From: an uncultured Desulfobulbaceae bacterium | Lineage (GTDB): Bacteria; Desulfobacterota; Desulfobulbia; Desulfobulbales; Desulfobulbaceae | NCBI GenBank assembly: GCA_947259225.1 | Contig: CAMYLK010000005.1 | Coordinates: 62,001-126,000 of the forward strand | Length of the DNA stretch: 64,000 bases | Direction: 5' to 3' | Shown: positions 1 to 9,456 of the stretch, piece by piece | Numbering within the stretch: the stretch's first letter is position 1 | Layout: every line of letters starts with the position of its first letter | Position numbers and translations under genes: made by a program | Notes under the pieces: generated by a model | Seen by the model: only the letters and a program-made list of their open reading frames with translations | What the model was told of the DNA's origin: nothing | Database searches by the model: none

Positions 1-1
1 A

Positions 2-784
2 ACGATCCTGGTGGCTAACACCTCCAATATGCCTGTGGCAGCGAGGGAAGCATCAATTTATACTGCCGTAAGTATGGCCGAGTATTACCGTGATATGGGG
101 TACCATGTTCTTCTGCTGGCCGACAGCATTTCCCGTTGGGCGGAAGCGCTTCGGGAAATTTCATCGGCCCTGGAGGAAATGCCCGGTGAAGAAGGGTATC
201 CGACGTACCTCGCCTCAAGACTCTCGGGTTTCATGTCCCGGGCGGGAGTGGTGGAAACACTGAACGGCAAAATCGGCTCCCTCAGTATGGTGCTGTCCGT
301 ATCACCCCCCGGTGGTGATTTTACCGAGCCCACCACTCAAGCCTGTTTGAGAAATACAGGCACCTTTCTTATGCTCGATACCGATCTTGCGTATAGACGC
401 CATTTTCCGGCAATCAACTGGTCGCAGAGCTTTTCCCTGTATGATGCAGAGATGGCTGAGTTTTTCAGCAGGGAGATATCTCCGACCTGGTCGGACTTGA
501 AAAAACGTTGTCAGGCTCTGCTCAACAAGGAGGAGAAGCTCAGGGAAGTAGCGGAAATTGTCGGAGCGGAGGGCTTGCAGGATACGGATCGTTTGCTGAT
601 GTTTGTCGCTGAACAGATTCGCAGCACATTTTTATGCCAGAATTCATTTACCGAGGACGCATTTTCCCCTCCGGAATATACTTTTGAGCTCATTGAGAAA
701 TTAATCAACATATATGATTCTGGCATTGCCAGACTTGAAAAAAGTGAACCCCTTCCCGAAATTTTACAGGATATTGAGACATGA
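2..784 (+). CDS. ntpA: V/A-type ATP synthase subunit A, C-terminal part (cut by window edge)
   Basis: This is the catalytic subunit of a V/A-type rotary ATPase, which hydrolyses or makes ATP in the cytoplasmic head. Only about the last 260 of roughly 590 residues are present; the frame is open to the left edge and the P-loop lies outside. Visible family signatures are the VANTSNMPVAAREASIY block, the DSxSRWAEALREIS stretch and SPPGGDFTEP, followed by the helical C-terminal domain. The stop overlaps the start of subunit B (ATGA), so the two are translationally coupled. An F-type operon is also present at 27182-33201, so this enzyme is an additional rotary ATPase; its coupling ion cannot be read here because the membrane subunits are not in view. 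Confidence 0.95.
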   Translation, partial: TILVANTSNMPVAAREASIYTAVSMAEYYRDMGYHVLLLADSISRWAEALREISSALEEMPGEEGYPTYLASRLSGFMSRAGVVETLNGKIGSLSMVLSVSPPGGDFTEPTTQACLRNTGTFLMLDTDLAYRRHFPAINWSQSFSLYDAEMAEFFSREISPTWSDLKKRCQALLNKEEKLREVAEIVGAEGLQDTDRLLMFVAEQIRSTFLCQNSFTEDAFSPPEYTFELIEKLINIYDSGIARLEKSEPLPEILQDIET

Positions 785-2115
785 GGCTGGCTGATCATTT
801 ATATTCGACCATCGGCAGTGTGAGAAGCCAGCTTTTTTTTGTTGAAAAAGTTCAGCAGGCCAGGATGGGAGAGATTGTACGGGTAGTGTTTCCTGATGGC
901 CGGGAACTGGAAGGGGAGGTCCTGAAAATAGATCACGAGACGGTCCTGGTCCAGATTTTCGGTGACTGCAGCGGAATGGACAGGAAAAGCTCGACCATAA
1001 TTTTCAGTGACAATCTCAAGCAGACACCTCTCTCCCCCAGGATGCTCAATCGGATTTACAATGGTTCCTTTCGTCCCATGGACGATAAGCCTCTTTTTGT
1101 GCCTGACAAATGGCAGCCGGCAACAGGTTATCCCATGAATCCGACGAAGAGAGGTCGGCCGCAGGAATTTATTGAAACCGGACTGTCATCGATCGACGGT
1201 CTGAATACCTTGGTCAAGGGACAGAAACTCCCGGTTTTTTCCTGCGCAGGTCTCCCGGCCAAGGAGATTGTTGGCCGGATTCTCCGTAATTCGAGGATGA
1301 GTGGTAATCAGGCTGATTTTGCCGTCATTTTTATCGCCCTTGGGCTTACCCACCATGAATACTCGTTTTACATGCGTACCCTGGAGCAGATGAGCTCCAA
1401 TTTTGTGGCCTTTATTAACCTGGCCGAAGACTCGGTAGTGGAACGATTGCTTGCCCCGCGTTTCGGCTTAACCACGGCTGAATATCTGGCGTATGAAAAA
1501 GGGATGGATACCCTGGTAATTATCGCCGATATCACCAATTATTGCGACGCCCTCAGGGAACTGTCCATGGCACGGGAAGAGCTGCCCGGCAGAAGAGGAT
1601 ATCCCGGTTATATGTACTCCGACCTGGCTTCTCTTTTTGAAAGGGCCGGCCGTGTAACAGGTCTTCCCGGCTCCGTGACCATGCTTCCCGTCATAACCAT
1701 GCCCGAAGATGACATAACCCATCCTATACCTGACTTAACAGGTTATATTACAGAAGGGCAGATCGTATTAAGCAGGGAGCTCCACCAGCAGGGCATTTTT
1801 CCTCCTGTTGACATTCTTCCCAGCCTTTCGAGACTCATGCAGAAGGGGATCGGCAAGGGTGTAACCAGGGCAGACCATCGTGAAGTGGCTAACAGGCTCT
1901 ATGCGTATTATGCCCGGGGAATTGATCTCCGTGGCCTGGAGGCTATTGTCGGCCGTGAAGGGTTGTCGGAAGGTGATAGGATTGTTCTTGACTTTGCCGA
2001 TGCCTTTGAGGGTGAATTCGTGCATCAGGACCAACGCCGTTGTATTGATGAAACACTCGACTGCGGCCTGGAGCTGTTGTCCCGTTTTACCCACACTTCA
2101 GAGAACATTGTTTAA
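781..2115 (+). CDS. ntpB: V/A-type ATP synthase subunit B
   Basis: Non-catalytic nucleotide-binding subunit of the V/A-type ATPase head, 444 residues, slightly shorter than the usual 460. It has the N-terminal beta-barrel with RVVFPDGRELEGEV, then EFIETGLSSIDGLNTLVKGQKLP, where subunit B carries no Walker A, and the helical C-terminal domain. The central motif reads TNYCDALRELSMAREELPGRRGYPGYMYSDLA split over residues 255-285, matching the family. The ATG overlaps the stop of subunit A by four bases. Subunit D follows after 40 bp, giving the order A-B-D at the 3' end of the operon. Confidence 0.95.
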   Translation: MRLADHLYSTIGSVRSQLFFVEKVQQARMGEIVRVVFPDGRELEGEVLKIDHETVLVQIFGDCSGMDRKSSTIIFSDNLKQTPLSPRMLNRIYNGSFRPMDDKPLFVPDKWQPATGYPMNPTKRGRPQEFIETGLSSIDGLNTLVKGQKLPVFSCAGLPAKEIVGRILRNSRMSGNQADFAVIFIALGLTHHEYSFYMRTLEQMSSNFVAFINLAEDSVVERLLAPRFGLTTAEYLAYEKGMDTLVIIADITNYCDALRELSMAREELPGRRGYPGYMYSDLASLFERAGRVTGLPGSVTMLPVITMPEDDITHPIPDLTGYITEGQIVLSRELHQQGIFPPVDILPSLSRLMQKGIGKGVTRADHREVANRLYAYYARGIDLRGLEAIVGREGLSEGDRIVLDFADAFEGEFVHQDQRRCIDETLDCGLELLSRFTHTSENIV

Positions 2116-2155
2116 CTGGGGAATATTTTGCTGGATTAAATAAATAGAGCCGGTC

Positions 2156-2803
2156 ATGATCCATCCTAATCGAACCTATCTGCTGCAGCTGAAACAGAAA
2201 CAGTCTGCTGTCAGCGGCAGCCTGAAAATCCTCAAGGCCCGTCGCCAGGCTCTGCTGCTCGAATTTCTCGCCTCGGTCCGCCCTTTTCTCAAGTCACGAC
2301 AGCAGATCAAAGGTTTGTATTCCCGTGCCCTTCGGCAGTTGCATTTCACACTTGGCAATGAAGGAGAACTGACTGTGGCCTCCATTGCGATGATCAACAA
2401 ACGAGACGGGTCGCTTGGTATTAAGGAGAAAAATATTCTGGGGGTCAGGTATTACGATGTTGATCAGCCAACAGGAATCCGGAGGCAGGTGGATGAAAGG
2501 AACTATGATTTTACTGCTGTCAACAGTCATATGGAAGAGGGAATGTATCTTTTCGAGTCTCTGGTTGAGGCGATGCTCAGCCTTGCTGCCTTTGAAACCA
2601 AAGTCAGGAGACTGGGAGAGGAGATTCTCAGAGTTTCACGCCGGGCAAGGGTTCTTGAGGAACGGGTTCTTCCCGATCTGTTTCGGAAAATAAGGGCAAC
2701 GGGCCAGTACATTGGTGAAAGGGAACGCGAAGAATATTTCCGGCTCAAAAAATTCAAGAATATTCAGGATGAAACAAGATCTGGAAGACAGGTCGGGAGT
2801 TAA
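2156..2803 (+). CDS. ntpD: V/A-type ATP synthase subunit D
   Basis: Central-stalk subunit of the V/A-type ATPase: a long coiled-coil that turns inside the A3B3 head and corresponds to gamma of F-type enzymes. The 215 residues are almost wholly helical and heptad-like at both ends, with the family start NRTYLLQLKQKQ and the C-terminal FRKIRATGQYIGEREREEYFRLKKFKNIQ-type region near residues 180-208. It is the last gene of the operon; a 14-bp stem hairpin follows at 2822-2863. The Shine-Dalgarno is weak, so the exact start rests on family length. Confidence 0.92.
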   Translation: MIHPNRTYLLQLKQKQSAVSGSLKILKARRQALLLEFLASVRPFLKSRQQIKGLYSRALRQLHFTLGNEGELTVASIAMINKRDGSLGIKEKNILGVRYYDVDQPTGIRRQVDERNYDFTAVNSHMEEGMYLFESLVEAMLSLAAFETKVRRLGEEILRVSRRARVLEERVLPDLFRKIRATGQYIGEREREEYFRLKKFKNIQDETRSGRQVGS

Positions 2804-2821
2804 CATGTGTTAATGGGGAGG

Positions 2822-2863
2822 GAGAAGCGCGGTTTATATGAAGGAGGGGAAACCGCGCTTCTC
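2822..2863 (+). terminator. Hairpin after the V-type ATPase operon
   Basis: A perfect 14-bp inverted repeat (GAGAAGCGCGGTTT at 2822-2835 and its complement at 2850-2863) encloses a 14-nt loop just after subunit D. No U-tract follows, so it may stabilise the 3' end or terminate with help rather than act as a classic intrinsic terminator. Confidence 0.5.
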
Positions 2864-2980
2864 TGTATGGAGATTGAAAATCTTGATCTCTGTAATCAAG
2901 ATACAATTTTGTAACTAGGTTGTCAACCAAAAGAAGAAATATTTTCTAAAAAAATACAGCTGAAAAAAACAGGAACAAAC

Positions 2981-3010
2981 TAAAGCCGACCGGCACACCA
3001 GCCGGCTTTA
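2981..3010 (-). terminator. Probable terminator of the arsR-DUF2892 unit
   Basis: The arms TAAAGCCG and CGGCTTTA flank a short loop just past the stop of the minus-strand DUF2892 gene. Read on the minus strand, the hairpin is followed by a T-rich stretch (GTTTGTTCCTGTTTTTTT). The stem is short, so confidence is moderate. Confidence 0.5.
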
Positions 3011-3027
3011 TGGAGGAGATAACGAAT

Positions 3028-3249
3028 TTAATTCTGCAGCTGTCTGGTTTCAGGTACTCCGAATTTTTTCAGTATTACGCCCATTGGGCAGAATTTTGAA
3101 AAACCGTACTGCAAAAGGTTAGCCCCTACAAAGGCGGTGAACCAGAGCCAGTATTTACTCATGAAGATGGGACTGGCTTCCACGCCAAGTGCAAGGCTGA
3201 GCAGGATAAATGATCCTGCGAAAACGTGAATGAGGTCATTAACTGTCAT
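3028..3249 (-). CDS. Small DUF2892 (YgaP-like) inner-membrane protein
   Basis: A 73-residue protein with two hydrophobic helices (near residues 5-25 and 32-52) and the family pattern GxNLLQxxFSxFCPMGxILKKxG. It resembles the membrane part of E. coli YgaP without the rhodanese domain. The ATG at 3249 is chosen because GGAG lies eight bases upstream; a TTG six codons further out has no good ribosome site. It lies 51 bp after the ArsR-type gene, the same pairing as ygaV-ygaP, which points to sulfide or persulfide handling. The cysteine in FCPMG is conserved in the family; function is otherwise unknown. Confidence 0.85.
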   Translation of the reverse strand: MTVNDLIHVFAGSFILLSLALGVEASPIFMSKYWLWFTAFVGANLLQYGFSKFCPMGVILKKFGVPETRQLQN

Positions 3250-3300
3250 TATTTTTTCTCCGTGCAAGATATTTTTGTAGACTTGTTGTTTTTTAAAAAT

Positions 3301-3594
3301 TTATTCTTCCTCGGGAAGACAGAAAAGGTCACGCAGGGACTTAATCAGTTCTGTCACCCTCTCGTCGGCGATTCGGTTATAAATGAAGTTTGAATCCTTG
3401 TGGAAATCAATTATTCCCTGGTTCCTCAGTATGCTTAAATGCTGGGAAACATTGGCGTGGGTGGTCTGGACTTCGTCCCTTATATCTCCCACGCTCATCT
3501 CTTTTTCCTGGAGCAGGCAGAGAATTTTCAGCCTGATGGGATGAGAGATTGATTTCAGCAGGTTTGATATGTTTTCTATTTCCTGATACTGCAT
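3301..3594 (-). CDS. ArsR-family regulator of the YgaV/BigR/SqrR (persulfide-sensing) type
   Basis: A 97-residue winged-helix repressor. The recognition helix is TTHANVSQHLSILRNQG (residues 44-60). The metal-binding ELCVCDL motif of arsenic or cadmium sensors is absent (it reads MSVGDI). Instead there are exactly two cysteines, C26 in the LKILCLL helix and C92 in LFCLPEEE at the C terminus. These are the positions of the dithiol pair that forms a tetrasulfide or disulfide in SqrR/BigR/YgaV. The downstream DUF2892 gene strengthens that reading. What it senses is inferred from family knowledge. Confidence 0.85.
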   Translation of the reverse strand: MQYQEIENISNLLKSISHPIRLKILCLLQEKEMSVGDIRDEVQTTHANVSQHLSILRNQGIIDFHKDSNFIYNRIADERVTELIKSLRDLFCLPEEE

Positions 3595-3599
3595 GTGAA

Positions 3600-3619
3600 A
3601 TTAATTGTATCCGATTAAT
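3600..3619. promoter_or_regulatory. Possible operator upstream of the arsR gene
   Basis: Two copies of the self-complementary hexamer ATTAAT (3600-3605 and 3614-3619) form an inverted repeat with an 8-bp spacer only six bases before the regulator's start codon. That is where an autorepressing ArsR protein would bind. The repeat is AT-rich and short, so it could be chance. Confidence 0.3.
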
Positions 3620-3726
3620 GTACAAACATTTATCGATTCTGTTTTTCCGATGTGTAAGTTTTTCATTATTTAATTTAATTCTAAAATAGATTTCGTCAAG
3701 TATTCTTTGACGGTAACTGTAAATAA

Positions 3727-4218
3727 TTATTCCTTAGGGAACTTGATGATCTCGTTTTTGGGAAAGAGCTTCAAGTAAAGATAAACACCCAGACCGATCA
3801 TGCCCAAGTTGATCAGAATATCCGGCATTATTCTGTTATGCGGGTAAACGATGAGTGCAAGTCCTGTTAAAACGACGAGAAACTGGTACCCGGTCCGATG
3901 AAACAGGAAAAGTTCTCTGAGGATATAAAAATTAATTGTTGGAACGATAAACAACGCCAACAGATACAAGCCGACACCTCCCACAGAGATGGTGTCCGCA
4001 ACGCCCAATAGTAGTTTGATTGTCATCGCCAGGAGGACAATGCCGAGGAAAAGATTTATCCACATGTATTTACGGCGTCGGCTAAGAGTGGATTTGTTAT
4101 TGAGAAAAAAAATGAGCCTAGCACGGGAGGTCGGATTGTCGAATTTGGTAAAGATCGATGGTTTGCTCTCGCCGTTTTGCAGCATTGCATCGATCTGCTT
4201 CTCAAGGGAGTCTGCCAT
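3727..4218 (-). CDS. Unrecognised four-helix membrane protein
   Basis: A 163-residue protein I do not recognise. A charged cytoplasmic-looking N terminus of about 45 residues (SLEKQIDAML, then SRARLIFFLNN) is followed by about four hydrophobic segments (near 50-72, 80-100, 110-125 and 133-150) and a basic, charged tail. No cysteine or catalytic motif stands out. It stands alone on the minus strand, divergent from acs. It could be an accessory membrane protein of the acetate module next door, but nothing in the sequence shows this. Confidence 0.6.
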   Translation of the reverse strand: MADSLEKQIDAMLQNGESKPSIFTKFDNPTSRARLIFFLNNKSTLSRRRKYMWINLFLGIVLLAMTIKLLLGVADTISVGGVGLYLLALFIVPTINFYILRELFLFHRTGYQFLVVLTGLALIVYPHNRIMPDILINLGMIGLGVYLYLKLFPKNEIIKFPKE

Positions 4219-4299
4219 GCTTTATCCTTTTATTAGTGGTTCGGTATTAAATTATGAGCATTAAATAGAAATATTATTTATATTTTCAGATACTCTATC

Positions 4300-4327
4300 T
4301 TGACATGAACTTCAACAAAGGTACACT
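4300..4327 (+). promoter_or_regulatory. Putative sigma-70 promoter of acs
   Basis: TTGACA (4300-4305) and TACACT (4322-4327) are separated by 16 bp, about 150 bp upstream of the acs start and in the only long gap before it. A second TTGACA at 4369-4374 has no good -10 partner. The long leader leaves room for activator sites. Confidence 0.4.
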
Positions 4328-4481
4328 GTATTTTGTACGTGTGGTTGACTCATGACAGTTGATAACACTTGACAAAACTTTACGACAATATTAGGGCAAT
4401 CGTGTGGCATATTTTTATGTCACATTGTGGGAGTCGATGGCAGGGCCATGATGAAACTTTTAATAAGAGAAGGAGAGAGTT

Positions 4482-6476
4482 ATGGGCGGGACTGAAGAAA
4501 AAATCACAAGTTTGTCAACGGAAGGACGGGTATTTCAGCCACCATCTGAGGGCAAAGAACATGCATATGTGAAGAGCATGGAGGAGTACGAAGCCCATTA
4601 TAAACGCTCCATGGAAGACCCTGAAGGTTATTGGGGAGACCGGGCCGAAGAGCTTCTGACCTGGGATAAAAAATGGGACAAGGTCCTCGATGCCGATCTC
4701 CACAAACCAGAAATAAACTGGTTTGTTAACGGCAAGCTCAATATCTCCGCCAATTGCCTGGATCGTCATCTGACCAATGGCCGGCGTAACAAGGCCGCGA
4801 TTATCTGGCAGGGCGAGCCAAATGAGGATGTCAGGGTCTACACCTATCAAATGTTGCATACCGAAGTATGCCGGGCTGCCAATATGCTCAAAAAAATGGG
4901 TGTAAAAAAAGGAGACAGGGTTTCTGTCTATCTGCCGATGATCCCGGAGCTAGCTATTACTCTGCTGGCCTGTACCAGGATTGGTGCCGCTCATAGTGTT
5001 GTCTTTGCAGGCTTCTCTGCCCAGGCCCTGATGAGCCGTATTCAGGACTGCGAGGCCAAGGTGCTTGTTACTGCCGACGCAGTTATCAGGGCTGGCAAAA
5101 CTATACCCTTGAAACCAAACGCCGACGTCGCTCTAGCCGAAGCCCCCAGTGTTGAAAAATGTATCGTGGTTAAACGCGGCGGCAATGATGTTCCTATGGA
5201 TGACAGCCGCGATCTCTGGTGGCACGATGCTATCAATGCCGAAGGCATAACCGACAAGTGTGAGCCGGAGAGCATGGATGCCGAGGATCTGAGTTTTATC
5301 CTCTACACCAGCGGCAGCACCGGCACACCCAAGGGTGTTGTCCACACCACCGGCGGCTACCTGACCTATGCCGCCCACACCTGCCAGATGGTCTTCGACA
5401 TGAAGGACGACGATGTCTTCTGGTGTACGGCCGACATCGGTTGGATAACCGGTCATACTTATATTCTCTATGGTCCGCTGGCCCTGGGTGCAACCTCGCT
5501 GATGTTCGAAGGCGTGCCCTCTTATCCGGACACTGCCCGTTTCTGGCAGATCTGCGAAAAATTCAAAGTAAACACATTCTATACCGCTCCCACTGTTATC
5601 CGGGCTCTCATGCGTGATGGTGTTGAACCAACCCAGAGATACGACCTCTCCAGCCTGCGCTTACTCGGCTCAGTCGGCGAACCTATCAACCCTGAAGCGT
5701 GGATGTGGTACAACGACAATATTGGCAAGGGCAAACTGCCGATCGTCGATACCTGGTGGCAGACTGAGACCGGCGGGATTATGATCTCCGCCCTTCCCTA
5801 CGCCACTCCGACCAAACCAGGCTCAGCCACCCGGCCTCTACCCGGTATTGACGCCGCTATCGTTAACGATGAAGGCAAACCGGCCGCCGAGAACGAAGGC
5901 GGTCGCCTGATCATCAAAAAACCATGGCCGGGCATGCTGCGCGGAGTCTATAAGAATCCGGCACGCTTCAAGAAAACCTATTTTGAGAAATTCCCTGGCA
6001 TATACGATCCGGAAGATGGAGCCCGTTGCGATGAAGACGGTTATTTCTGGATTATGGGCAGGCTTGATGACGTTATCAACGTTTCCGGCCATCGCCTCGG
6101 CACCGCCGAGATCGAATCGGCCCTGGTCGCCCATCCGGACGTGGCCGAAGCATCCGTAGTCGGTGCTCCACACGAGATCAAGGGACAGACGATCTATGCC
6201 TATGTCACACCTATGGGTGGTGTTGAAGGTTCTCCTGAACTGCGAGCCGCTCTGGTCAAACATGTCCGGGCAGAGATCGGCCCCATCGCCACCCCGGAAT
6301 TTATCCAGTGGGCCGAAGGTCTGCCCAAGACCAGAAGCGGCAAGATCATGCGCCGTATCCTTCGCAAGATCGCCGCCGGTATGACCGAAGAGCACGATTT
6401 CGGCGACACCTCAACACTGGCTGATCCATCTGTCGTTGTCAGCCTGGTTGAAGGTTCGAAGGAGTTCGTTAAGTAA
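4482..6476 (+). CDS. acs: Acetyl-CoA synthetase (AMP-forming)
   Basis: Converts acetate, ATP and CoA to acetyl-CoA, AMP and PPi in the cytosol through an acetyl-adenylate. The 664 residues match the usual 650. Visible are the P-loop-like [14 protein letters not shown], the ADIGWITGH and [10 protein letters not shown] core motifs, the hinge region [18 protein letters not shown], and the C-terminal [11 protein letters not shown] whose lysine (about K621) is the known acetylation switch. AGGAGAG precedes the ATG. Downstream lie the cNMP/CBS/DUF294 protein, an exonuclease and the DUF4212/symporter pair, so it heads an acetate uptake and activation module. Confidence 0.97.
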   Translation: MGGTEEKITSLSTEGRVFQPPSEGKEHAYVKSMEEYEAHYKRSMEDPEGYWGDRAEELLTWDKKWDKVLDADLHKPEINWFVNGKLNISANCLDRHLTNGRRNKAAIIWQGEPNEDVRVYTYQMLHTEVCRAANMLKKMGVKKGDRVSVYLPMIPELAITLLACTRIGAAHSVVFAGFSAQALMSRIQDCEAKVLVTADAVIRAGKTIPLKPNADVALAEAPSVEKCIVVKRGGNDVPMDDSRDLWWHDAINAEGITDKCEPESMDAEDLSFILYTSGSTGTPKGVVHTTGGYLTYAAHTCQMVFDMKDDDVFWCTADIGWITGHTYILYGPLALGATSLMFEGVPSYPDTARFWQICEKFKVNTFYTAPTVIRALMRDGVEPTQRYDLSSLRLLGSVGEPINPEAWMWYNDNIGKGKLPIVDTWWQTETGGIMISALPYATPTKPGSATRPLPGIDAAIVNDEGKPAAENEGGRLIIKKPWPGMLRGVYKNPARFKKTYFEKFPGIYDPEDGARCDEDGYFWIMGRLDDVINVSGHRLGTAEIESALVAHPDVAEASVVGAPHEIKGQTIYAYVTPMGGVEGSPELRAALVKHVRAEIGPIATPEFIQWAEGLPKTRSGKIMRRILRKIAAGMTEEHDFGDTSTLADPSVVVSLVEGSKEFVK

Positions 6477-6616
6477 GAGCTATGACGATAGGGCCGGAAT
6501 ATGAGAATGGTCCTGAAATTATTGAAAACTGTAAAATGTCGCTCCAAGCAGTGACGTAAATCGAACAGGCAGGGCTCCATCAGGTGTCCTGCCTTTTTTG
6601 TCTTGCGGAGAAAGAA

Positions 6617-8545
6617 ATGGCTGCTAATAATGGTGTTCATAGTGTCGCGCCGGAAGTAGTTGTGGATTTTTTAAAGGAGGTCATGCCGTTTAACGGGCTT
6701 GATGCCGATACCTTAAATAACCTGGCCCGCCACTGTACCATCGATTTTTTCCCAAAAGGAGTCCATCTTTTAAAAGCAGGTGAAACAGAAATCACCCATC
6801 TTTACCTTATCCAGCGGGGAGGGGTGAAAACGTTTATCACCGACGAAGAAGGCGTGATCACCCTCAAGGACTATCGCGGCGAAGGTTCTGTTTTCGGGGC
6901 GCTGGGGATCATCCGGGGGACTCCGGCAAATCTGGATGTTGAAACCGTAGAGGACACCTTTTGTTTTCTGTTGCCGCGAGATGTCTTTCTCAAACTGATA
7001 AATGATCAGCCCGGTTTTGCTCAGTATTACCTGAAAACTTTTTCAGACAAGGTTGTGGCTACAGCCTACACAGAACTTCGCCGGCACAAATGGACGAGTC
7101 GCGGTGAAGAGAGCATGTATCTGTTTTCCTGTCGGGCGGGTGACCTGGTAAAGACCATACGCATGGTCGACGCCAACCTTCCCGTTCAGAAGTGTGCTCA
7201 GGAAATGGCAAAATACAAGGTGGGGTCCCTGCTCATTCACGAGCATAATAATCCGGAGAAGATTGTCGGCATCATCACTGACAGGGACCTGCGCATAAAA
7301 GTGCTGGCCCGGGGACTCGATTATACTGTACCCGTGAAGGAGATAATGTCTTCCCCTGTTCAGAAGGTTCTTTCCGGTACTATCTGTTTTGATCTTCTCC
7401 TTAAAATGATGTCATCCGGCACCCACCATCTTGCTGTGGAGCGGGGTGACAAAATAATAGGGGTCATTACATCGCATGATATCATGCTCCACCAGGGGCA
7501 TTCTCCATATTATCTGTTTAAAGAGATCGTCTCCCAGGATACATTTCAGGGATTATATCCGTTATCCCAGAAAATTCCGGAGATGATCCGCAGTCTTATA
7601 AGGGAGGGTGGTAAGGCTGGGAACATTACGCAGATGATAGCTGTTCTCAACGATCATATTCTGGAAAAGCTTCTGGAGATGCTGCATGAGGAGATGGGCC
7701 CTCCGCCGGTCGACTACTGCTGGCTACTGTTGGGAAGTGAGGGCCGCAGGGAACAGACATTCAGGACTGACCAGGATAATGCCATTATCTATGAAGATCC
7801 TGTCAATGAAAAACAGAAAAAGGAGGTGGAATCCTATTTTTCTGAATTTGCCCGTCGGGCAATTGACCACCTTGTGAATTGTGGTTATCCGCTGTGCCCG
7901 GGGGAAATAATGGCCAGGAATCCAAAATGGTGTCAGCCGTTTTCCACCTGGTGCAGTTATTTTGAAAGATGGATATCTGCTCCTGATCCTGAAGAATTGC
8001 TGAATGTCATGATTTTTTTTGATTTTCGGGCAGGCTATGGAACCATGTCTCTGGCGGAAAAATTACGGGACCACCTGATCAGTTATTCCAAAAGGCAGGA
8101 AATATATCTCATGCATCTTGCTAAGGAGTGTATGATGAGTCGTCCTCCTCTTTCTTTTTTCAAGACATTTATTGTCGAGAGGGACGGAGAGCACAAAAAC
8201 ACCCTTGATATTAAGCGCCAGGGGTTAACTCCTTTTGTAAACTACGCCAGGGTTATGGGGTTGAAACACGGTGTAAAGGAAACCAATACTCTTGCCAGGA
8301 TGGATGTGCTGAAGGAAGATGGTCATATTTCTACAGATCTCTGGGCTGCAGCCCAAGAAGGATATGAGCTGCAGATGCAGATTCGCCTTGTCCATCAACT
8401 TTATCAGCTTGAAAAGGGTTTGATCCCGGATAATTACATAAATCCTGCCCATCTTACAGAAGTGGAAAAACGGATGCTCAAAGACGCGTTCTCGATTATC
8501 GAGAGATTGCAGGCAAACCTGAAAACCCTGTTTCCGGTAGTGTGA
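6617..8545 (+). CDS. cNMP-binding / CBS-pair / DUF294 nucleotidyltransferase-like protein
   Basis: A 642-residue cytosolic regulator-like protein. In order it has a cyclic-nucleotide-binding domain (about 20-140), a tandem CBS pair (about 170-300, ending VITSHDIMLHQG), a DUF294 nucleotidyltransferase-like domain with GSEGRREQTFRTDQDNA (about 375-395), and a helical C-terminal DUF294_C domain. The start at 6617 is favoured over an upstream in-frame codon at 6584 because CGGAG lies seven bases before it. Such proteins commonly neighbour acs and the symporter in Proteobacteria; a role in nucleotide-sensing control of acetate use is likely but unproven. Confidence 0.9.
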   Translation: MAANNGVHSVAPEVVVDFLKEVMPFNGLDADTLNNLARHCTIDFFPKGVHLLKAGETEITHLYLIQRGGVKTFITDEEGVITLKDYRGEGSVFGALGIIRGTPANLDVETVEDTFCFLLPRDVFLKLINDQPGFAQYYLKTFSDKVVATAYTELRRHKWTSRGEESMYLFSCRAGDLVKTIRMVDANLPVQKCAQEMAKYKVGSLLIHEHNNPEKIVGIITDRDLRIKVLARGLDYTVPVKEIMSSPVQKVLSGTICFDLLLKMMSSGTHHLAVERGDKIIGVITSHDIMLHQGHSPYYLFKEIVSQDTFQGLYPLSQKIPEMIRSLIREGGKAGNITQMIAVLNDHILEKLLEMLHEEMGPPPVDYCWLLLGSEGRREQTFRTDQDNAIIYEDPVNEKQKKEVESYFSEFARRAIDHLVNCGYPLCPGEIMARNPKWCQPFSTWCSYFERWISAPDPEELLNVMIFFDFRAGYGTMSLAEKLRDHLISYSKRQEIYLMHLAKECMMSRPPLSFFKTFIVERDGEHKNTLDIKRQGLTPFVNYARVMGLKHGVKETNTLARMDVLKEDGHISTDLWAAAQEGYELQMQIRLVHQLYQLEKGLIPDNYINPAHLTEVEKRMLKDAFSIIERLQANLKTLFPVV

Positions 8546-9261
8546 CGATGCCGAGCTGGCTGAAACCGCAGGACTGGTTTAGAAAACCGCATCCCATCCT
8601 CAGGCAGAACAAAGAATTTTTTGAAAATTTCGACCAGTCAAGACCTCTTTCAGAATATACTTTTGTCGTCTGTGATACAGAACTTACTGGATTGAATAAA
8701 CGGCAGGATGAAATTATTTCGATCGGTGCCGTGAAAATAATCAATCTTCGCCTTGAACTAAGCGAAACCTATCACCAGTATATCCGTCCACAGAATCTCG
8801 AACATACGGAATCTACCCTGGTGCACCGGATAACGCCGGAGCAGCTCCGTAAAATGCCATCAATCGAAGACGTTTTGCCTGGATTTATACAATATTGTGG
8901 AGATGCTCTTTTGGTTGGGCATTATGTATCTCTGGATATAACTTTTTTGAACAGGTTTGCCCTTGAGACCCTGGGCGGTGCTCTTTCCAATCCGAGCGTA
9001 GATACAATGCGCCTCGCCAAAGGGTACAAGGAGGCAAAATTCATGGAAAGTCATGGTCACACCAACCTGTCGACTTCATACAATCTTAATGATTTGACCC
9101 GGGAGTTCAACCTGCCGGAATTTAAGCCCCATGATGCGCTGGAGGATGCGATACAGACAGCCTATCTCTTTCTTTTTCTTGTAAAAAAAATGAAAAGCGG
9201 GAAAATAAGGACCCTGAAGGATTTGTATCAGGCCGGGAGGATAGTCGGATTAATGTATTAA
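8542..9261 (+). CDS. DnaQ-like 3'-5' exonuclease
   Basis: A DEDDh-type exonuclease of 239 residues. It shows Exo I (DTELTG, residues 47-52), Exo II (HYVSLDITFLNRF) and Exo III (HDALEDAIQT) with the acidic residues and the histidine intact. The GTG at 8542 overlaps the preceding stop (GTGA); an ATG two codons later (8548) is equally possible. It sits between the DUF294 protein and the DUF4212 gene, a neighbourhood seen repeatedly around acetate symporters, though why an exonuclease belongs there is not known. Confidence 0.88.
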   Translation: MTMPSWLKPQDWFRKPHPILRQNKEFFENFDQSRPLSEYTFVVCDTELTGLNKRQDEIISIGAVKIINLRLELSETYHQYIRPQNLEHTESTLVHRITPEQLRKMPSIEDVLPGFIQYCGDALLVGHYVSLDITFLNRFALETLGGALSNPSVDTMRLAKGYKEAKFMESHGHTNLSTSYNLNDLTREFNLPEFKPHDALEDAIQTAYLFLFLVKKMKSGKIRTLKDLYQAGRIVGLMY

Positions 9262-9356
9262 AGTATGTGAAAATCAGTCAATTTCTGGTATTATTGCTAA
9301 CTCTTTAATAACTATATGGATAACTGAATGTTGTTTGGTAACCTGCATTATAATCC

Positions 9357-9385
9357 TTGACAGTTTTTCTGGCAAATTGCATAAT
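9357..9385 (+). promoter_or_regulatory. Sigma-70 promoter for the DUF4212-symporter pair
   Basis: TTGACA (9357-9362) and CATAAT (9380-9385) are separated by exactly 17 bp. They lie in a 285-bp gap after the exonuclease gene, so the transporter pair probably has its own strong promoter with a leader of about 155 nt. Confidence 0.6.
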
Positions 9386-9456
9386 TCATTAATTTGCAGC
9401 TTGCAATTTAGCATCCATATGTGCTACAGAGTGGTAGGGCCAGAAGGAGTTCACCC

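Noticed and set aside
4369-4572. 67-codon frame overlapping the acs start
   Set aside because: Starts in the promoter region with no ribosome site and overlaps acs in another frame.
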